Source: Nitrospirota bacterium (GTDB taxonomy: Bacteria > Nitrospirota > Thermodesulfovibrionia > Thermodesulfovibrionales > UBA6898). Taken from it: a DNA stretch of 64,000 nt. Numbering within the stretch: the first letter of the stretch is position 1; each line of letters starts with the position of its first letter. Below, piece by piece: positions 52,897-62,635 of the stretch. The position numbers were made by a program, and so were the translations under genes. Under the pieces are notes generated by a model that did not search any database, was not told the DNA's origin, and worked only from the letters and a program-made list of their open reading frames with translations. The stretch spans positions 164,835-228,834 of the forward strand of contig JAKAHR010000001.1 of NCBI GenBank assembly GCA_021825365.1. Reading direction: 5' to 3'.

Positions 52897-54351
52897 CTAC
52901 AGCGCGGGTCTTCTCTTGTGCCAGTCCGTTGACTGTTCATAGGCGTAGGCCGCCTGCAGCAGGGTCCCCTCGTCAAAATGCCTGCCGATGAGCTGAAGCC
53001 CTATGGGAAGGTTCCCTGAGGTGAAACCGCAGGGAACCGAAATCGCCGGCACCCCCGCCAGATTCACGGAGATGGTGAAGATGTCCGCCAGATACATCTG
53101 AAGGGGGTCGTCTGTCTTTTCCCCGATTTTGAAAGCAGCTGTCGGTGAAGTGGGCGTGACGAGGATATCGACGTCAGCCAGCGCCCTTTCGAAGTCATTT
53201 TTGATAAGGGTCCTCACCTGCTGGGCCTTCTTGTAGTAGGCGTCGTAGTATCCGGATGAAAGCGCGTAGGTGCCGAGCATGATCCGCAGTTTTACCTCCG
53301 GTCCGAAGCCCTCCGCACGAGACCGCATATACATATCCATGAGGTCCTTGCCGCCTGTCCTGAAGCCGTACTTGACCCCATCATACCGCGCAAGGTTCGA
53401 ACTCGCCTCCGAGGTGCAGAGGATGTAATAGGCGGCGACGGCATACCCGGTATGCGGCAGCGAGACCTCTACGGGCACCGCGCCGAGACCTTCCATCCGG
53501 CGGACCGCCTCCCTTACCGCGGCATCCACCTCAGGGTCCATGCCTTCGATGAAGTACTCCTTCGGAATGCCGATCCTCATCCCCTTTATCTCCCTTCCTA
53601 CAAAGGAGCTGAAGTCTGGCACCTCCACGGGCGCTGACGTAGAATCAAGGGGGTCCCGGCCGCTGATCGCATTCAGCAGCAGGCCGCAGTCACCAACATT
53701 CTTGGTTATCGGGCCGATCTGATCCAGAGATGAGGCGAAGGCAACGAGGCCGTAGCGAGATACGCGCCCGTACGTCGGCTTCATACCGACAACTCCACAG
53801 AGGGCGGCAGGCTGGCGTATCGAGCCCCCGGTATCAGAACCGAGAGCAGCGATGCACTCGTCAGCAGCAACCGCAGCAGCCGAGCCGCCGCTTGACCCCC
53901 CGGGAATCCGTTGAGTGTCCCACGGATTTCTCGTCACCTGGATGCCGGAGTTTTCGGTGGACGAGCCCATGGCGAACTCGTCCAGATTCGTCTTGCCGGT
54001 GAGAACATAGCCGGCTTCGAGCAGCCTATTCGTCACCGTACTCTCATAGGGAGGGATGAAGTTGCTCAGGATCTTCGAGGAACAGGTGGTCCGTATCCCC
54101 CTGGTGCACATGTTGTCCTTGATCGCAATCGGGATGCCTGACAGCGGTCCCGCAACTCCCGCCTTCCTGTCGCGGTCGGCCTTCTCCGCCATCTTCATCG
54201 CCTCTTCAGGCGAGCGTGTCACATAGGCCGTGATACGATCTTCAACGCTGTCGATCCTCTCATGGACCGACTTGATCACTTCGGAGGCGGTCGCCTCGCC
54301 CTTGCGCATCATGCCGAGCAGTTCCTGAACACCGAGCCGGTAAAGCCCCAA
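52897..54351 (-). CDS. gatA: Asp-tRNA(Asn)/Glu-tRNA(Gln) amidotransferase subunit A
   Basis: 484 residues from TTG 54351, which has ACGGAGGA seven bases upstream; an upstream GTG at 54393 has none. Amidase signature: catalytic Lys in [12 protein letters not shown], the Gly/Ser loop [16 protein letters not shown] and [15 protein letters not shown] with the Ser-cisSer-Lys triad. The C-terminus [19 protein letters not shown] is typical. It hydrolyses glutamine to supply ammonia to GatB. Convergent with the DUF748 gene. Confidence 0.97.
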   Translation of the reverse strand: MGLYRLGVQELLGMMRKGEATASEVIKSVHERIDSVEDRITAYVTRSPEEAMKMAEKADRDRKAGVAGPLSGIPIAIKDNMCTRGIRTTCSSKILSNFIPPYESTVTNRLLEAGYVLTGKTNLDEFAMGSSTENSGIQVTRNPWDTQRIPGGSSGGSAAAVAADECIAALGSDTGGSIRQPAALCGVVGMKPTYGRVSRYGLVAFASSLDQIGPITKNVGDCGLLLNAISGRDPLDSTSAPVEVPDFSSFVGREIKGMRIGIPKEYFIEGMDPEVDAAVREAVRRMEGLGAVPVEVSLPHTGYAVAAYYILCTSEASSNLARYDGVKYGFRTGGKDLMDMYMRSRAEGFGPEVKLRIMLGTYALSSGYYDAYYKKAQQVRTLIKNDFERALADVDILVTPTSPTAAFKIGEKTDDPLQMYLADIFTISVNLAGVPAISVPCGFTSGNLPIGLQLIGRHFDEGTLLQAAYAYEQSTDWHKRRPAL

Positions 54352-54422
54352 GGATATCCTCCGTGAAAATAAAAAGATTTTTGAGTTTAGCACCCGAACT
54401 TCAGAGTTTGCAAGGGAAGGAG

Positions 54423-54866
54423 CTACCGCTTCTTGTTGAAATCGACCTTAACGACCTTGCCGTCTTTCGAACCGGCATCGACCCGGGCCTGGTCAGGTCT
54501 GTCCCCTGCGGAGTTCTTCACCCGCGGCTCCGCGGGAGGCGTGACCGAAAACTGCGCGGCAAGCTCCGGGGAAAAAACAGAGAGTACCTCTTCGACAGGG
54601 ATGTAACACTTCTCGGTGTTCGCACCGAAGACCAGGCGCGCTGATATCGCCTCGTCACCCCATTCGAAATTCATCCTCTTGTTGAAGACGAGGATGATTC
54701 CCTTTTCCTTCTCCTCGGGAAGAAAACCCCTGTTGCCGATGATCACATCCTCCGCATGATTAACGAGGATAAAGACCCTGCCCGCAAGGTCGAGCATTTC
54801 GAAGAAGATCTGTCTCTTGAGGTCGTTTATGTCAGTCGCCATCGAATCGCCGTCGCTTCTCTTCAT
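54423..54866 (-). CDS. SspB-like ClpXP protease adaptor
   Basis: 147 residues. The middle part matches the SspB fold ([39 protein letters not shown]), which binds ssrA tags and tethers them to ClpX. The C-terminal [11 protein letters not shown] resembles the ClpX-binding tail of SspB proteins after a variable linker. ATG 54866 overlaps the DUF2007 stop (ATGA); an internal ATG at 54842 is an alternative. SspB is best known from proteobacteria, so the call is by pattern and moderately sure. Confidence 0.78.
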   Translation of the reverse strand: MKRSDGDSMATDINDLKRQIFFEMLDLAGRVFILVNHAEDVIIGNRGFLPEEKEKGIILVFNKRMNFEWGDEAISARLVFGANTEKCYIPVEEVLSVFSPELAAQFSVTPPAEPRVKNSAGDRPDQARVDAGSKDGKVVKVDFNKKR

Positions 54867-55093
54867 TCCTCTTTCCGGGTATCCTGCAGAATCTCCTCGG
54901 CAGCAGCCCTGTCCTCCTGCCTGACCAGCACCTTCACCTCTCCCATCCTCCCCACGTTGACCGGATAGGGCGACACCTTCGAGGAACGGAGCACGGTTTC
55001 GATGCCGGCGCTTTCGAGGACGTCCTTCATCATCTCCGCCTCGAGGCCATCGTAGGTCACTATCAGGATTACCCAGCCGGATGAATCATCCAT
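54863..55093 (-). CDS. DUF2007 putative signal-transducing protein
   Basis: 76 residues, one domain: WVILIVTYDGLEAEMMKDVL, ESAGIETVLRS, and VKVLVRQEDRAAAEEIL match DUF2007, a small PII-like fold of unknown function. It overlaps the SspB-like gene by four bases, so the two are coupled. Confidence 0.82.
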   Translation of the reverse strand: MDDSSGWVILIVTYDGLEAEMMKDVLESAGIETVLRSSKVSPYPVNVGRMGEVKVLVRQEDRAAAEEILQDTRKEE

Positions 55094-55144
55094 ACTTAAG
55101 CATAAAATATACAGACCCTCCTGTCAAAGAAGTCGTTGCGCCGC

Positions 55145-56107
55145 TCAGACGGTGAGAACGATCTTTCCGTATGCGGATGACCCCATGATGTCGTGGTGGC
55201 TGCGGGCGGCCTCCGCCAGAGGAAGCTCTTTGCCGATGACGGGACGGAGGGTCCCGCTTTCAAGACCGGCATCGATCAGGGCAAATGCACGGTACAGTTC
55301 ACTTTCGGACGCATTCAGGATCACCATGCCGAGGATCGCGGCATCCCGGCCCATGATATCGCGCGGATTGATTTCCGTCGTCCCCCTGCTGCCGACGACG
55401 ACGATGCGTCCGCTGCGCGCAATCATACGGAGATCCTTGCCGAGGTTGACGTTCCCGAGCATCTCGATAATCACGTCAACGCCCCGCCCTTCCGTCACCT
55501 CGAGAATCCTGTCAGCGTAGTCCGGGGCACGATGATCAAAAACATGATGGCAACCCTGCTCCTTCACCAGTCGTCTTCCCTTTTCCGTGCCTCCCGTGCC
55601 GATCACGACCATCCCCGCGGCGCGTGCCATCTGGACCGCTGCAATGCCGACTCCTCCGGTTGCGCCGTGGACGAGCACGGTTTCACCCGGGCTCACCTTC
55701 GCGCGGCCGAACAGGGCATGACACGCAGCCCCGTAAGGTACGCCTACCCCGGCGCCCTGTTGGAAAGATACCATGGCAGGAAGGGGATGGACCTGCGATT
55801 CAAGGCAGAGGGCCTTTTCGGCGTATGATCCGCGCAGGGTCCGCGAGACATACACGCGGTCGCCTGCGGAAAACTTCTTGACGCCCCTGCCTGTTGCCTC
55901 CACGATCCCGGAGCCGTCCATCCCGGGGATATACGGAAGCTCAGGCTTCAGCGGATACGTCCCTGTCCGAACGTAGGTGTCAACCGGGTTGACCCCGGCC
56001 GCCTTCATCGCGATCAGCACCTGCCCATCAGCCGGGACAGGGGCCACCACCTCTTCCACTCGCATCACCTCGGGCTCGCCGAATTCTCTTATAACGATCG
56101 CCTTCAT
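55145..56107 (-). CDS. NADPH:quinone oxidoreductase (zinc-independent MDR family)
   Basis: 320 residues. Opening MKAIVIREFGEPEVMRVEEV, NPVDTYVRTGTYP and the Rossmann loop VHGATGGVGIAAVQMARAAG (GxGGVG type) mark the quinone-reductase branch of the medium-chain dehydrogenases. Zinc-binding cysteines of alcohol dehydrogenases are absent. It reduces quinones or enones with NADPH in the cytoplasm. Monocistronic by appearance. Confidence 0.93.
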   Translation of the reverse strand: MKAIVIREFGEPEVMRVEEVVAPVPADGQVLIAMKAAGVNPVDTYVRTGTYPLKPELPYIPGMDGSGIVEATGRGVKKFSAGDRVYVSRTLRGSYAEKALCLESQVHPLPAMVSFQQGAGVGVPYGAACHALFGRAKVSPGETVLVHGATGGVGIAAVQMARAAGMVVIGTGGTEKGRRLVKEQGCHHVFDHRAPDYADRILEVTEGRGVDVIIEMLGNVNLGKDLRMIARSGRIVVVGSRGTTEINPRDIMGRDAAILGMVILNASESELYRAFALIDAGLESGTLRPVIGKELPLAEAARSHHDIMGSSAYGKIVLTV

Positions 56108-56441
56108 GTTATCCTTCCGTGCCTATGAAGTATTCCTGCTCTATCTATCGCCATGGTAGCCCCTTTTCGGAGCGCGCGCAAGAGGAAGGAGGAGAGGTGC
56201 TGGTTAGATAACCCGTGGGGACGCACTTCTGGTTTATCCGTCATTTCTTTGTGAAGTCTGGTTCTTGACCTTCCTCAGAGGTGCTTGTGGGATCATGCCG
56301 GCCGGAATGTCATTTAGCTGAGACCCAATTCCGGAAATTTATACTGAATTATCTTCACTCGAAAATGCGCAGGCATATCGGTTGCGTCAGTTGAAAACGC
56401 TGATTGCAGAACTGAACTTTGCGCCAGAATAAGGACGATCC
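56108..56441. other. 334-base gap, possible coding remnant at 56322-56432
   Basis: Most of this stretch shows nothing. At 56322-56432 on the plus strand a 36-codon open frame without a start has protein-like composition (EIYTELSSLENAQAYRLRQL, ending LNFAPE) and ends in TAA, 10 bases before hicA ends on the other strand. It may be the tail of a lost accessory gene. Confidence 0.25.
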
Positions 56442-56663
56442 TTAAAGGTTGTTGAATTCCTCGACTGTAAGTCCCGCCTGCTTAACCAGCTTTTTCAATA
56501 TTCCTGGCCCCAGTTCTTCATGTTGGGGGACTGACAAAGTCCATTGGTAGCCAGGCTTGGTGAGCATCACGTGAGAACCCTTCTGTCTTGCAACAGACCA
56601 CCCGGCGCGCTGGAACTTAAGAACAGCCTCGGAGCCTGATACCAGTCTCAGGCCGGGGCTCAT
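56442..56663 (-). CDS. hicA: HicA mRNA interferase toxin
   Basis: 73 residues. The dsRBD-like fold has the catalytic His in ARQKGSHVMLTKPG and the typical SVPQHEELGPGILKKLVKQA end. HicA cleaves mRNA when free of HicB. Its start overlaps the hicB stop by one base. It appears complete. Confidence 0.93.
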   Translation of the reverse strand: MSPGLRLVSGSEAVLKFQRAGWSVARQKGSHVMLTKPGYQWTLSVPQHEELGPGILKKLVKQAGLTVEEFNNL

Positions 56664-56863
56664 CAGACAGTGACTTCTACAAGATCAGCGGCTTCGGCGT
56701 CCGACTTGGACTCCATTACCTCAAGCCAACCCTCTATCGCCTCTTTGATGTTTGCCAGGGCCTCTTCTCGCGTCTTTCCTTGCGAAAGACAGCCCGGAAG
56801 GGCCGGGACTTCGGCCACAAAATATCCGCCCTCATCCTGTTCGACGACAACATGCAGCTTCAT
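56663..56863 (-). CDS. hicB: HicB antitoxin
   Basis: 66 residues of the short HicB type: VVVEQDEGGYFVAEVPALPG, then CLSQGKTREEALANIKEAIE, the partial RNase H-like fold that blocks HicA. No C-terminal DNA-binding extension is seen, so autoregulation would need another factor. Antitoxin precedes toxin here. A TATAAT box lies 20 bases upstream. Confidence 0.93.
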   Translation of the reverse strand: MKLHVVVEQDEGGYFVAEVPALPGCLSQGKTREEALANIKEAIEGWLEVMESKSDAEAADLVEVTV

Positions 56864-56883
56864 ACTATAGCCCCCTGTGTCTG

Positions 56884-56889
56884 ATTATA
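56884..56889 (-). promoter_or_regulatory. -10 box (TATAAT) of hicBA
   Basis: TATAAT 20 bases before the hicB ATG on the minus strand; a weak -35 (TTATGG) lies 17 bases further. Confidence 0.5.
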
Positions 56890-57007
56890 GCACATGCGCC
56901 CATGAGCCATAAGAATGTCAGGTCCCTCAGAAAATCCTACTGTGAACGCCTCTCTTCATGATGGAGAAGCTGCCTATTATCGAGACTCACGGTCTCTTCT
57001 TCAGCCT

Positions 57008-57409
57008 TCAGGTTGGTTTGGAGACGTTCCCCTTGGGTGGAACCACCTTTACGCCACCGGATGCGCCGAGATATGCCGAACCCACTCCTCCCGTACCGAT
57101 CACCTGCCCTGACCGGACGCCCGAAGACTGAGAGGGCTTTACCTTCTGTCTGCCCGCCTCGAGGGCCTGCTGTCTTTTTTCCTGCTTAAGCTCCGCATCT
57201 TTCTTCTTCTCCCAAAGCTGCATGTCCTCTTCCTTCTTCGCGACGCTCTGTGCATCGAGCATGGAAGGACCATCGTAGCCGGAGAGGTCATCATCCGTGA
57301 ATACCTTCGGCTCAGCGGCAATAATGATTTGAACAGGAAGAAAGGAAGGAACTATCAGGACTGCAACAAAAAGGAACAGCCGACACTGAAAAGAAAGAAA
57401 CTCAGTCAT
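57008..57409 (-). CDS. Small secreted protein of unknown function
   Basis: 133 residues from ATG 57409. A signal peptide (LFLFVAVLIVPSFLPVQIIIAAEP) ends near AAE-P. Residues 50-90 form a Lys/Glu-rich helix (SVAKKEEDMQLWEKKKDAEL) and the tail is Gly/Val/Pro rich. The frame is open further upstream but crosses the divergent transketolase promoter, so the later start is preferred. I recognise no family. Confidence 0.6.
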   Translation of the reverse strand: MTEFLSFQCRLFLFVAVLIVPSFLPVQIIIAAEPKVFTDDDLSGYDGPSMLDAQSVAKKEEDMQLWEKKKDAELKQEKRQQALEAGRQKVKPSQSSGVRSGQVIGTGGVGSAYLGASGGVKVVPPKGNVSKPT

Positions 57410-57511
57410 TTGCAGATCCCCGATACCCTTTCCATGACTATACTGTCGGTAAGACGAAAATATCATACGAAATCGCGGCAACAAAGGGCAACAAAAAAAG
57501 AAGCCTGGCCC

Positions 57512-57541
57512 TTGCCTAATCCGCAACTCTTTTTGTAAGAT
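57512..57541 (+). promoter_or_regulatory. Promoter of the transketolase gene
   Basis: TTGCCT (57512-57517), 18-base spacer, TAAGAT (57536-57541). A small hairpin GATACC/GGTATC (57553-57570) lies in the leader before GTG 57626. Confidence 0.5.
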
Positions 57542-57625
57542 GTATGGGCCGCGATACCTGCAGCGGTATCCGACCACGAATCAGACCGGTTGATTCATGC
57601 CAATCCACATTCACGGAGGCTACTG

Positions 57626-59623
57626 GTGACAAAGAAGACCATCGATCAACTCTCCATAGACACGATCAGGATGCTTGCAGCCGACGCGGTGCAGCAGGCC
57701 AACTCAGGGCACCCCGGCATGCCGATGGGCGATGCGGCCATGGCGTATGTGCTCTGGTCAAAGTACCTCAGGCACAACCCCAAAAACCCTGCCTGGCAGA
57801 ACCGCGACCGGTTCGTCCTTTCCGCAGGCCACGGCTCGGCTCTCCTCTACAGCCTCCTCCACCTGACCGGCCACGATATCTCCCTCGATGACATAAAGGA
57901 CTTCAGGCAGTGGGAGAGCAAGACCCCCGGCCATCCTGAATATTGCCTGCCCTGCGGCATAGAGACGACGACCGGGCCCCTCGGCCAGGGCTTTGCAACG
58001 GGCGTCGGCATGGCGATGGCCGAACGCCATCTCAGCGGCATGTTCAACAGGCCCGGCTTTCGCCTCGTCGACTACAACATCTACGGCATCGTTAGCGACG
58101 GCGACCTGATGGAGGGCGTGGCATCCGAGGCGGCCTCACTCGCCGGCCACCTGAAGCTCGGCAAGATCGTTTACCTGTACTCTGACAACAAGATCACCAT
58201 CGAAGGCTCAACGGACCTCTCCTTCACCGAGGACGTTGCAAAGCGGTTTACCGCCTACGGATGGCAGGTCCTGCGTGCCGGCGGCAATGACGTCAAGGCG
58301 ATCAACGCAGCCATCAGCAAGGCCAGAAGGGAGAAGACGAGGCCTTCCCTCATTATGGTCCGTACCAACATCGGCTACGGAAGCCCGGCCCGTCAGGACT
58401 CCTGCGAGGCGCACGGCTCTCCGCTTGGAGAAGACGAACTCCTCAGGACGAAGAAGAACCTCTGCTGTCCTCCCAGAAAGTTCTGTATACCGTCCGCTGT
58501 TCTGAAACATATGCGCGCCGCGGTGAAACAGGGCAGGCTTGCCGAATCTGCGTGGGCGACCCTCCTGAAGAGATACCGGAGAAAATATCCTGACCTGGGC
58601 AAACGGTGGGACATGATGTCCTCGGGTGTTCTGCCGAAGGGCTGGGAAAAGGCCCTTCCGAAATTCAAGGCAACGGATGGGGCCGTCGCGACGAGGAGCG
58701 TCTCGGGCAAGGTGCTCAATGCCCTTGCCGAGGTTGTCCCGCAGCTGATCGGCGGATCGGCGGACCTGGCGCCTTCGAATAACACCTACCTGAAGAAGTA
58801 CCCGGACTTCACGCAGAAGAAGCCGGGAAGGAACATCCACTTCGGCGTGCGCGAGCACGCGATGGGGTCTGCCATGAACGGCATGGCCTTGAGCAAGATG
58901 CTCATCCCCTACGGAGGGACCTTCCTCGTCTTTGCGGATTATATGAAGCCTGCCATCAGGCTTGCGGCCCTCATGGGTACGCATGTGGTCTACGTCTTCA
59001 CCCATGATTCGATCGGCCTCGGCGAGGACGGACCGACACACCAGCCGGTAGAGCACCTCACCGCGCTGCGGGCTATGCCGAATCTGAATGTGCTCAGGCC
59101 TGCGGACGCGAATGAGACCGTTGCTTGCTGGAAGGCGGCCCTGTCCGACCGGTCGCGGCCCCATGCCCTGATCCTCTCCCGCCAGAATCTCCCTGTACTG
59201 GACAGGACGAAGTACGCCCCGGCCGACGACGCCCTCCAGGGCGCTTACATCGTCTCCGATTCGAAAGGCCTGCCCGATATCATCCTCCTCGCCTCCGGCG
59301 CTGAGGTCCATGTTGCCCTCGCCTCAGCGGATGTCCTTCGGCAGGAGGGTCGCAAGGTGCGGGTAGTCAATATGGTTTGCGCAGAACTCTTCGACCGCCA
59401 GCCCGACGCCTATAAGAGGAAAGTGCTTCCTTCTGCTGTCGAGGCGCGGCTCGCTGTCGAGGCGGGCGCGACCCTCGGCTGGCACAAATATGCAGGACTG
59501 AAGGGAGACGTGATCGGCATCGACCGGTTCGGAGCCTCTGCCCCTGCCAAGGTGCTCTTCGAGAAGTTCGGCTTTACCGTCGAAAACATCGTCCGGAGGG
59601 CAAGGAAACTCCTGAAAAGATAA
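57626..59623 (+). CDS. tkt: Transketolase
   Basis: 665 residues from GTG 57626 (CGGAGG seven bases upstream; an ATG 12 codons earlier lacks a site). TPP/Mg motif [15 protein letters not shown] to [10 protein letters not shown]-terminal His in [13 protein letters not shown], and the second-domain [17 protein letters not shown] and [13 protein letters not shown]. It moves two-carbon units between ketose and aldose phosphates in the pentose phosphate and Calvin-type pathways. Normal length and complete; followed by a hairpin. Confidence 0.96.
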   Translation: MTKKTIDQLSIDTIRMLAADAVQQANSGHPGMPMGDAAMAYVLWSKYLRHNPKNPAWQNRDRFVLSAGHGSALLYSLLHLTGHDISLDDIKDFRQWESKTPGHPEYCLPCGIETTTGPLGQGFATGVGMAMAERHLSGMFNRPGFRLVDYNIYGIVSDGDLMEGVASEAASLAGHLKLGKIVYLYSDNKITIEGSTDLSFTEDVAKRFTAYGWQVLRAGGNDVKAINAAISKARREKTRPSLIMVRTNIGYGSPARQDSCEAHGSPLGEDELLRTKKNLCCPPRKFCIPSAVLKHMRAAVKQGRLAESAWATLLKRYRRKYPDLGKRWDMMSSGVLPKGWEKALPKFKATDGAVATRSVSGKVLNALAEVVPQLIGGSADLAPSNNTYLKKYPDFTQKKPGRNIHFGVREHAMGSAMNGMALSKMLIPYGGTFLVFADYMKPAIRLAALMGTHVVYVFTHDSIGLGEDGPTHQPVEHLTALRAMPNLNVLRPADANETVACWKAALSDRSRPHALILSRQNLPVLDRTKYAPADDALQGAYIVSDSKGLPDIILLASGAEVHVALASADVLRQEGRKVRVVNMVCAELFDRQPDAYKRKVLPSAVEARLAVEAGATLGWHKYAGLKGDVIGIDRFGASAPAKVLFEKFGFTVENIVRRARKLLKR

Positions 59624-59638
59624 CACGGAAACTGCACC

Positions 59639-59662
59639 AAGGGCCCCGCTGGTGGGGCCCTT
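59639..59662 (+). terminator. Hairpin after transketolase
   Basis: Perfect 9-bp stem AAGGGCCCC/GGGGCCCTT (59639-59647, 59654-59662) with a 6-base loop; the following T-rich stretch is weak. Confidence 0.65.
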
Positions 59663-59721
59663 ATTCCTCAAGCCTCTCTTCATTAAGCAATCTTAACCCC
59701 GCCACGAGCCGGAAGGCATTG

Positions 59722-59727
59722 TATAAT
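59722..59727 (+). promoter_or_regulatory. -10 box (TATAAT) close to the PBP start
   Basis: TATAAT 8 bases before ATG 59736; no ribosome binding site is visible in between and no clear -35. Suggests a leaderless or near-leaderless transcript. Confidence 0.4.
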
Positions 59728-59735
59728 AGATACAT

Positions 59736-61556
59736 ATGTCCGACCTTCAGCAGGAACTGCAGAGGCAGACGAACAGGGCCCGTTCGCGGAGGTTTCTCTA
59801 TCTCTTCGTATTCCTTTGCGCACTGGTCGGAATCCCGGGCGGGTTTCTCTACTGGACGCTTTCCGACCTGCCCCGGGTAAACGCGATCGAGGAGTATGTT
59901 CCGGTTGAATCTTCCAAGGTCTATTCAGGCGACGGCACGATCCTCGCGGAGTTCTACTATGAGCGCCGAACCTTTATCCCCCATTACCTCATACCGGATC
60001 ACGTCAAAAAGGCCTTCATCGCGATCGAGGACAGCCGTTTTTACAGCCATCCCGGCGTGGACCTGATCGGCATAGTCAGGGCCCTCGTCCATGACGTAAA
60101 GGCGCGCGGCATGGTCCAGGGAGGGAGCACGATCACCCAGCAGCTCGCCAAGATGCTCTTTCTCAAGCCGGAGAAATCGATCACCCGAAAGCTGAAGGAG
60201 GCGGTCATCTCCGTCCAGATCGAGAAGCGCTACACCAAGGACGAGATCATCGGCCTGTATCTCAACCAGGCATACTTCGGCACGAGGGCATTCGGCATCG
60301 AGGCCGCTGCCCAAACCTATTTCGGAAAGTCGGCTGCTGACCTGACCGTCGGCGAGGCGGCGCTCCTCGCCTCCCTGCCGAAGGCGCCCTCCCTCTACTC
60401 ACCGTTCAGAAACCCGGAAAAGGCGGCTGAGCGCCGTGCGATCGTGCTTCAGGCGATGCTGCGCCAGAAGTTTATAACGAAAGAGGCCTTCGACAGGGCG
60501 AAGGCCGAAAGGCCGCCGGCCGCGCCCCACTACAGAAAATACGGCGCACCCTATTTTGTGGAACTGCTCAGGCAGCAACTGGAACACAAGTACGGACCGG
60601 AGATCTATACCTCCGGATACAGGATCTATTCCACGATCGACGCCCGGATGCAGCAGGCTGCCGAGACGGCCCTGGAAAACGGGGTAAAGAAGGTGGAGAA
60701 GCGGGTAAAGCCGGGGGTGCAGGCCGCGCTGATCGCGGTGGAGATCCGTACGGGACACATCAAGGCGATGGTGGGTGGTTTTGATTTCTGGCAGAACCAG
60801 TTCAACCGTGCCACCCAGGCGCTGCGCCAGCCCGGATCAGCCTTTAAGCCCTTTGTCTATGCAACGGCATTCGAAAACGGCATGACGCCGGAGGACGTGA
60901 TAAGCGATTCACCAATCTCCTTTAAGGGGGCCCGGCCCGGGCAGATGTGGACGCCGAAGAATTATGACGGCACCTATCACGGCGCCGTAACACTCAAGAC
61001 CGCCCTTGCAAAATCTCTCAATTCGGCGACCGTGAGGCTTGCGGGCAAAGTCGGCATCGACAACGTCATCGAGACTGCCAGGAAACTCGGGATAACCAGC
61101 GACCTGCAGCCCTATATGCCGCTTGCGCTCGGCGCATCCGACGTCACCCTGTCCGAGATGGTCAGGGCATATACCGCCTTTGCCACCGGCAAGAGGATGG
61201 ACCTGGTCCCCTACGAGCGGATCGTCAACAGGGACGGTGTCGTTGTCGACGAGTTGTACCCTCATACCACGGACATCCTCGATGACGATGTCGTCACCGG
61301 GATGAAGGCCCTGCTTGCAGCCGTTATAAAGGAGGGCACCGGGGTGAGGGCCAGGGAACTGGGCAGGCCGGCCTTCGGCAAGACCGGAACTACCAACGAT
61401 TATACGGACGCGTGGTTTATCGGATTCGATGATTCCCTTGCGGTGGGCGTCTGGGTAGGACGCGACGACCATAAACCTATCGGGAACAAGGAGACAGGGG
61501 CCGCTGCGGCACTTCCCATCTGGATCGACTTCATGAAGCAGGCTGTCCCTAATTGA
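59736..61556 (+). CDS. Class A penicillin-binding protein 1A
   Basis: 606 residues: cytoplasmic tail, helix at 20-42, GT51 glycosyltransferase domain (about 55-235) with catalytic Glu98 in AIEDSRFYSHPGVD and GGSTITQQLAK, then a transpeptidase domain with S368xxK371 (RQPGSAFKPF), S427-L-N429 (KSLNSATV) and K549-T-G (FGKTGTTND). It both polymerises and cross-links peptidoglycan. The length is short for PBP1A; no OB insert is obvious between the domains. The gene is convergent with the PPIase gene. Confidence 0.96.
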   Translation: MSDLQQELQRQTNRARSRRFLYLFVFLCALVGIPGGFLYWTLSDLPRVNAIEEYVPVESSKVYSGDGTILAEFYYERRTFIPHYLIPDHVKKAFIAIEDSRFYSHPGVDLIGIVRALVHDVKARGMVQGGSTITQQLAKMLFLKPEKSITRKLKEAVISVQIEKRYTKDEIIGLYLNQAYFGTRAFGIEAAAQTYFGKSAADLTVGEAALLASLPKAPSLYSPFRNPEKAAERRAIVLQAMLRQKFITKEAFDRAKAERPPAAPHYRKYGAPYFVELLRQQLEHKYGPEIYTSGYRIYSTIDARMQQAAETALENGVKKVEKRVKPGVQAALIAVEIRTGHIKAMVGGFDFWQNQFNRATQALRQPGSAFKPFVYATAFENGMTPEDVISDSPISFKGARPGQMWTPKNYDGTYHGAVTLKTALAKSLNSATVRLAGKVGIDNVIETARKLGITSDLQPYMPLALGASDVTLSEMVRAYTAFATGKRMDLVPYERIVNRDGVVVDELYPHTTDILDDDVVTGMKALLAAVIKEGTGVRARELGRPAFGKTGTTNDYTDAWFIGFDDSLAVGVWVGRDDHKPIGNKETGAAAALPIWIDFMKQAVPN

Positions 61557-61558
61557 CA

Positions 61559-61585
61559 AAGGGCGGCCCTGACGGGGCCGCCCTT
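61559..61585. terminator. Bidirectional terminator between PBP and PPIase genes
   Basis: An 11-bp perfect stem AAGGGCGGCCC/GGGCCGCCCTT with loop TGACG lies between the two convergent stop codons, with A- and T-rich flanks. Confidence 0.75.
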
Positions 61586-61590
61586 AACTG

Positions 61591-62517
61591 CTACTTCTTC
61601 TGGCCTGACGTCTCTTTCTGCTCCGGCTTCTGTCCTGCCTTCTCCGGTGCCGCCGGCTGGGCCGGCTTTTCCTGAGGCGCCTGCGCGAGGGAGTCTTTGT
61701 TGATCTCGATCTTGTAGCCCTTCTTCAGGTCCTCGACATATTTGTCGAAGGCCTCCTTCTGCCGCTCTCCGGAGAGACGCTGCACGATCATGTCCTTGAC
61801 CTTGTCGAATTCCAGCACGGGACCCGTCTTCCTGTCAACGACCTTGATGATGTGGAAGCCATATCTGGACTTCACAACGCCGCTCAGTTCTCCGGGTTTA
61901 AGAGATGCCGCCGCCTGCTCGAACTCGGGCACCATGTCGCCCCGCTTGAAAAACCCGAGGTCCCCGCCGTTCTGGGCAGACCCCTTGTCAAGGGACTCCT
62001 TCTTCGCGATCTCCTCGAACTTCTCGCCCTTCTTCAGCCTCTGAAGGACCTTCTTCGCCTCATCCTCGGTCTTCACCAAGATATGGCTGGCCCGTATCTG
62101 GCTCGTCGTAGTGAACTCATCCTTGTGCTTTGCGTAGTAGTCCTTGGCATCCTGATCCGAGACCTTCGACTTGGCCATGATCTCTTTTTCGAGCAGCTCG
62201 GAGGCGAGGGTAAGCTTCTTGAAGTCCTCCACCTTCTTCGAGAACTCCGGAGTCTTATCGAATCCCTTCTTCACAGCCTCCTGGTACAGGATCTCCTTCT
62301 TTATGATCTCATCGAGGAACTTCTGCCTGCCCTGCTCGTCCTGAAAAAGCTGCTGCGCATACTCGGGAAGCCCCTTCAACTCGCGGTCGAAGTCCGCCTT
62401 GGTGATCGTTGCGCTGCCTACCTTTGCGACAAAGGGGCCGCTCTGCTGTTCGACGCCCTTCTTTGAACATGCCGCGAGCACGATCAGCAAAAGGGCTATA
62501 GCTGCAATCCTTTTCAT
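61591..62517 (-). CDS. Parvulin-type peptidyl-prolyl isomerase lipoprotein (SurA/PrsA-like)
   Basis: 308 residues. Lipoprotein signal with lipobox LAAC (LLLIVLAACSKKG). A SurA_N-like helical region (30-135) is followed by a rotamase domain (about 140-235) with QIRASHILVKTEDEAKKVL, GGDLGFFKRGDMVPEFEQA and SRYGFHIIKVVD. The C-terminal 40 residues are a Pro/Gln/Lys-rich tail. It helps envelope proteins fold in the periplasm. The start has GGAGGAG upstream. Confidence 0.93.
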   Translation of the reverse strand: MKRIAAIALLLIVLAACSKKGVEQQSGPFVAKVGSATITKADFDRELKGLPEYAQQLFQDEQGRQKFLDEIIKKEILYQEAVKKGFDKTPEFSKKVEDFKKLTLASELLEKEIMAKSKVSDQDAKDYYAKHKDEFTTTSQIRASHILVKTEDEAKKVLQRLKKGEKFEEIAKKESLDKGSAQNGGDLGFFKRGDMVPEFEQAAASLKPGELSGVVKSRYGFHIIKVVDRKTGPVLEFDKVKDMIVQRLSGERQKEAFDKYVEDLKKGYKIEINKDSLAQAPQEKPAQPAAPEKAGQKPEQKETSGQKK

Positions 62518-62583
62518 CAGTCTCCTCCGTGTAGTCTGGAATTATTTGTTATACCACAGAGGGCTTCAAAAAATGTGATATTT

Positions 62584-62613
62584 TTGACATGCCTTTCTTT
62601 TTTATGATAGATT
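62584..62613 (+). promoter_or_regulatory. Possible promoter of hemL
   Basis: Perfect -35 TTGACA (62584-62589) and a weak -10 TAGATT (62608-62613) at 18-base spacing, 22 bases before the hemL ATG. Confidence 0.4.
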
Positions 62614-62635
62614 AATAAAATTCCCCGATAAGGCA

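Noticed and set aside
57410..57577. 56-codon N-terminal extension of the small secreted protein
   Set aside because: It would put the signal peptide internal and overlaps the divergent transketolase promoter.
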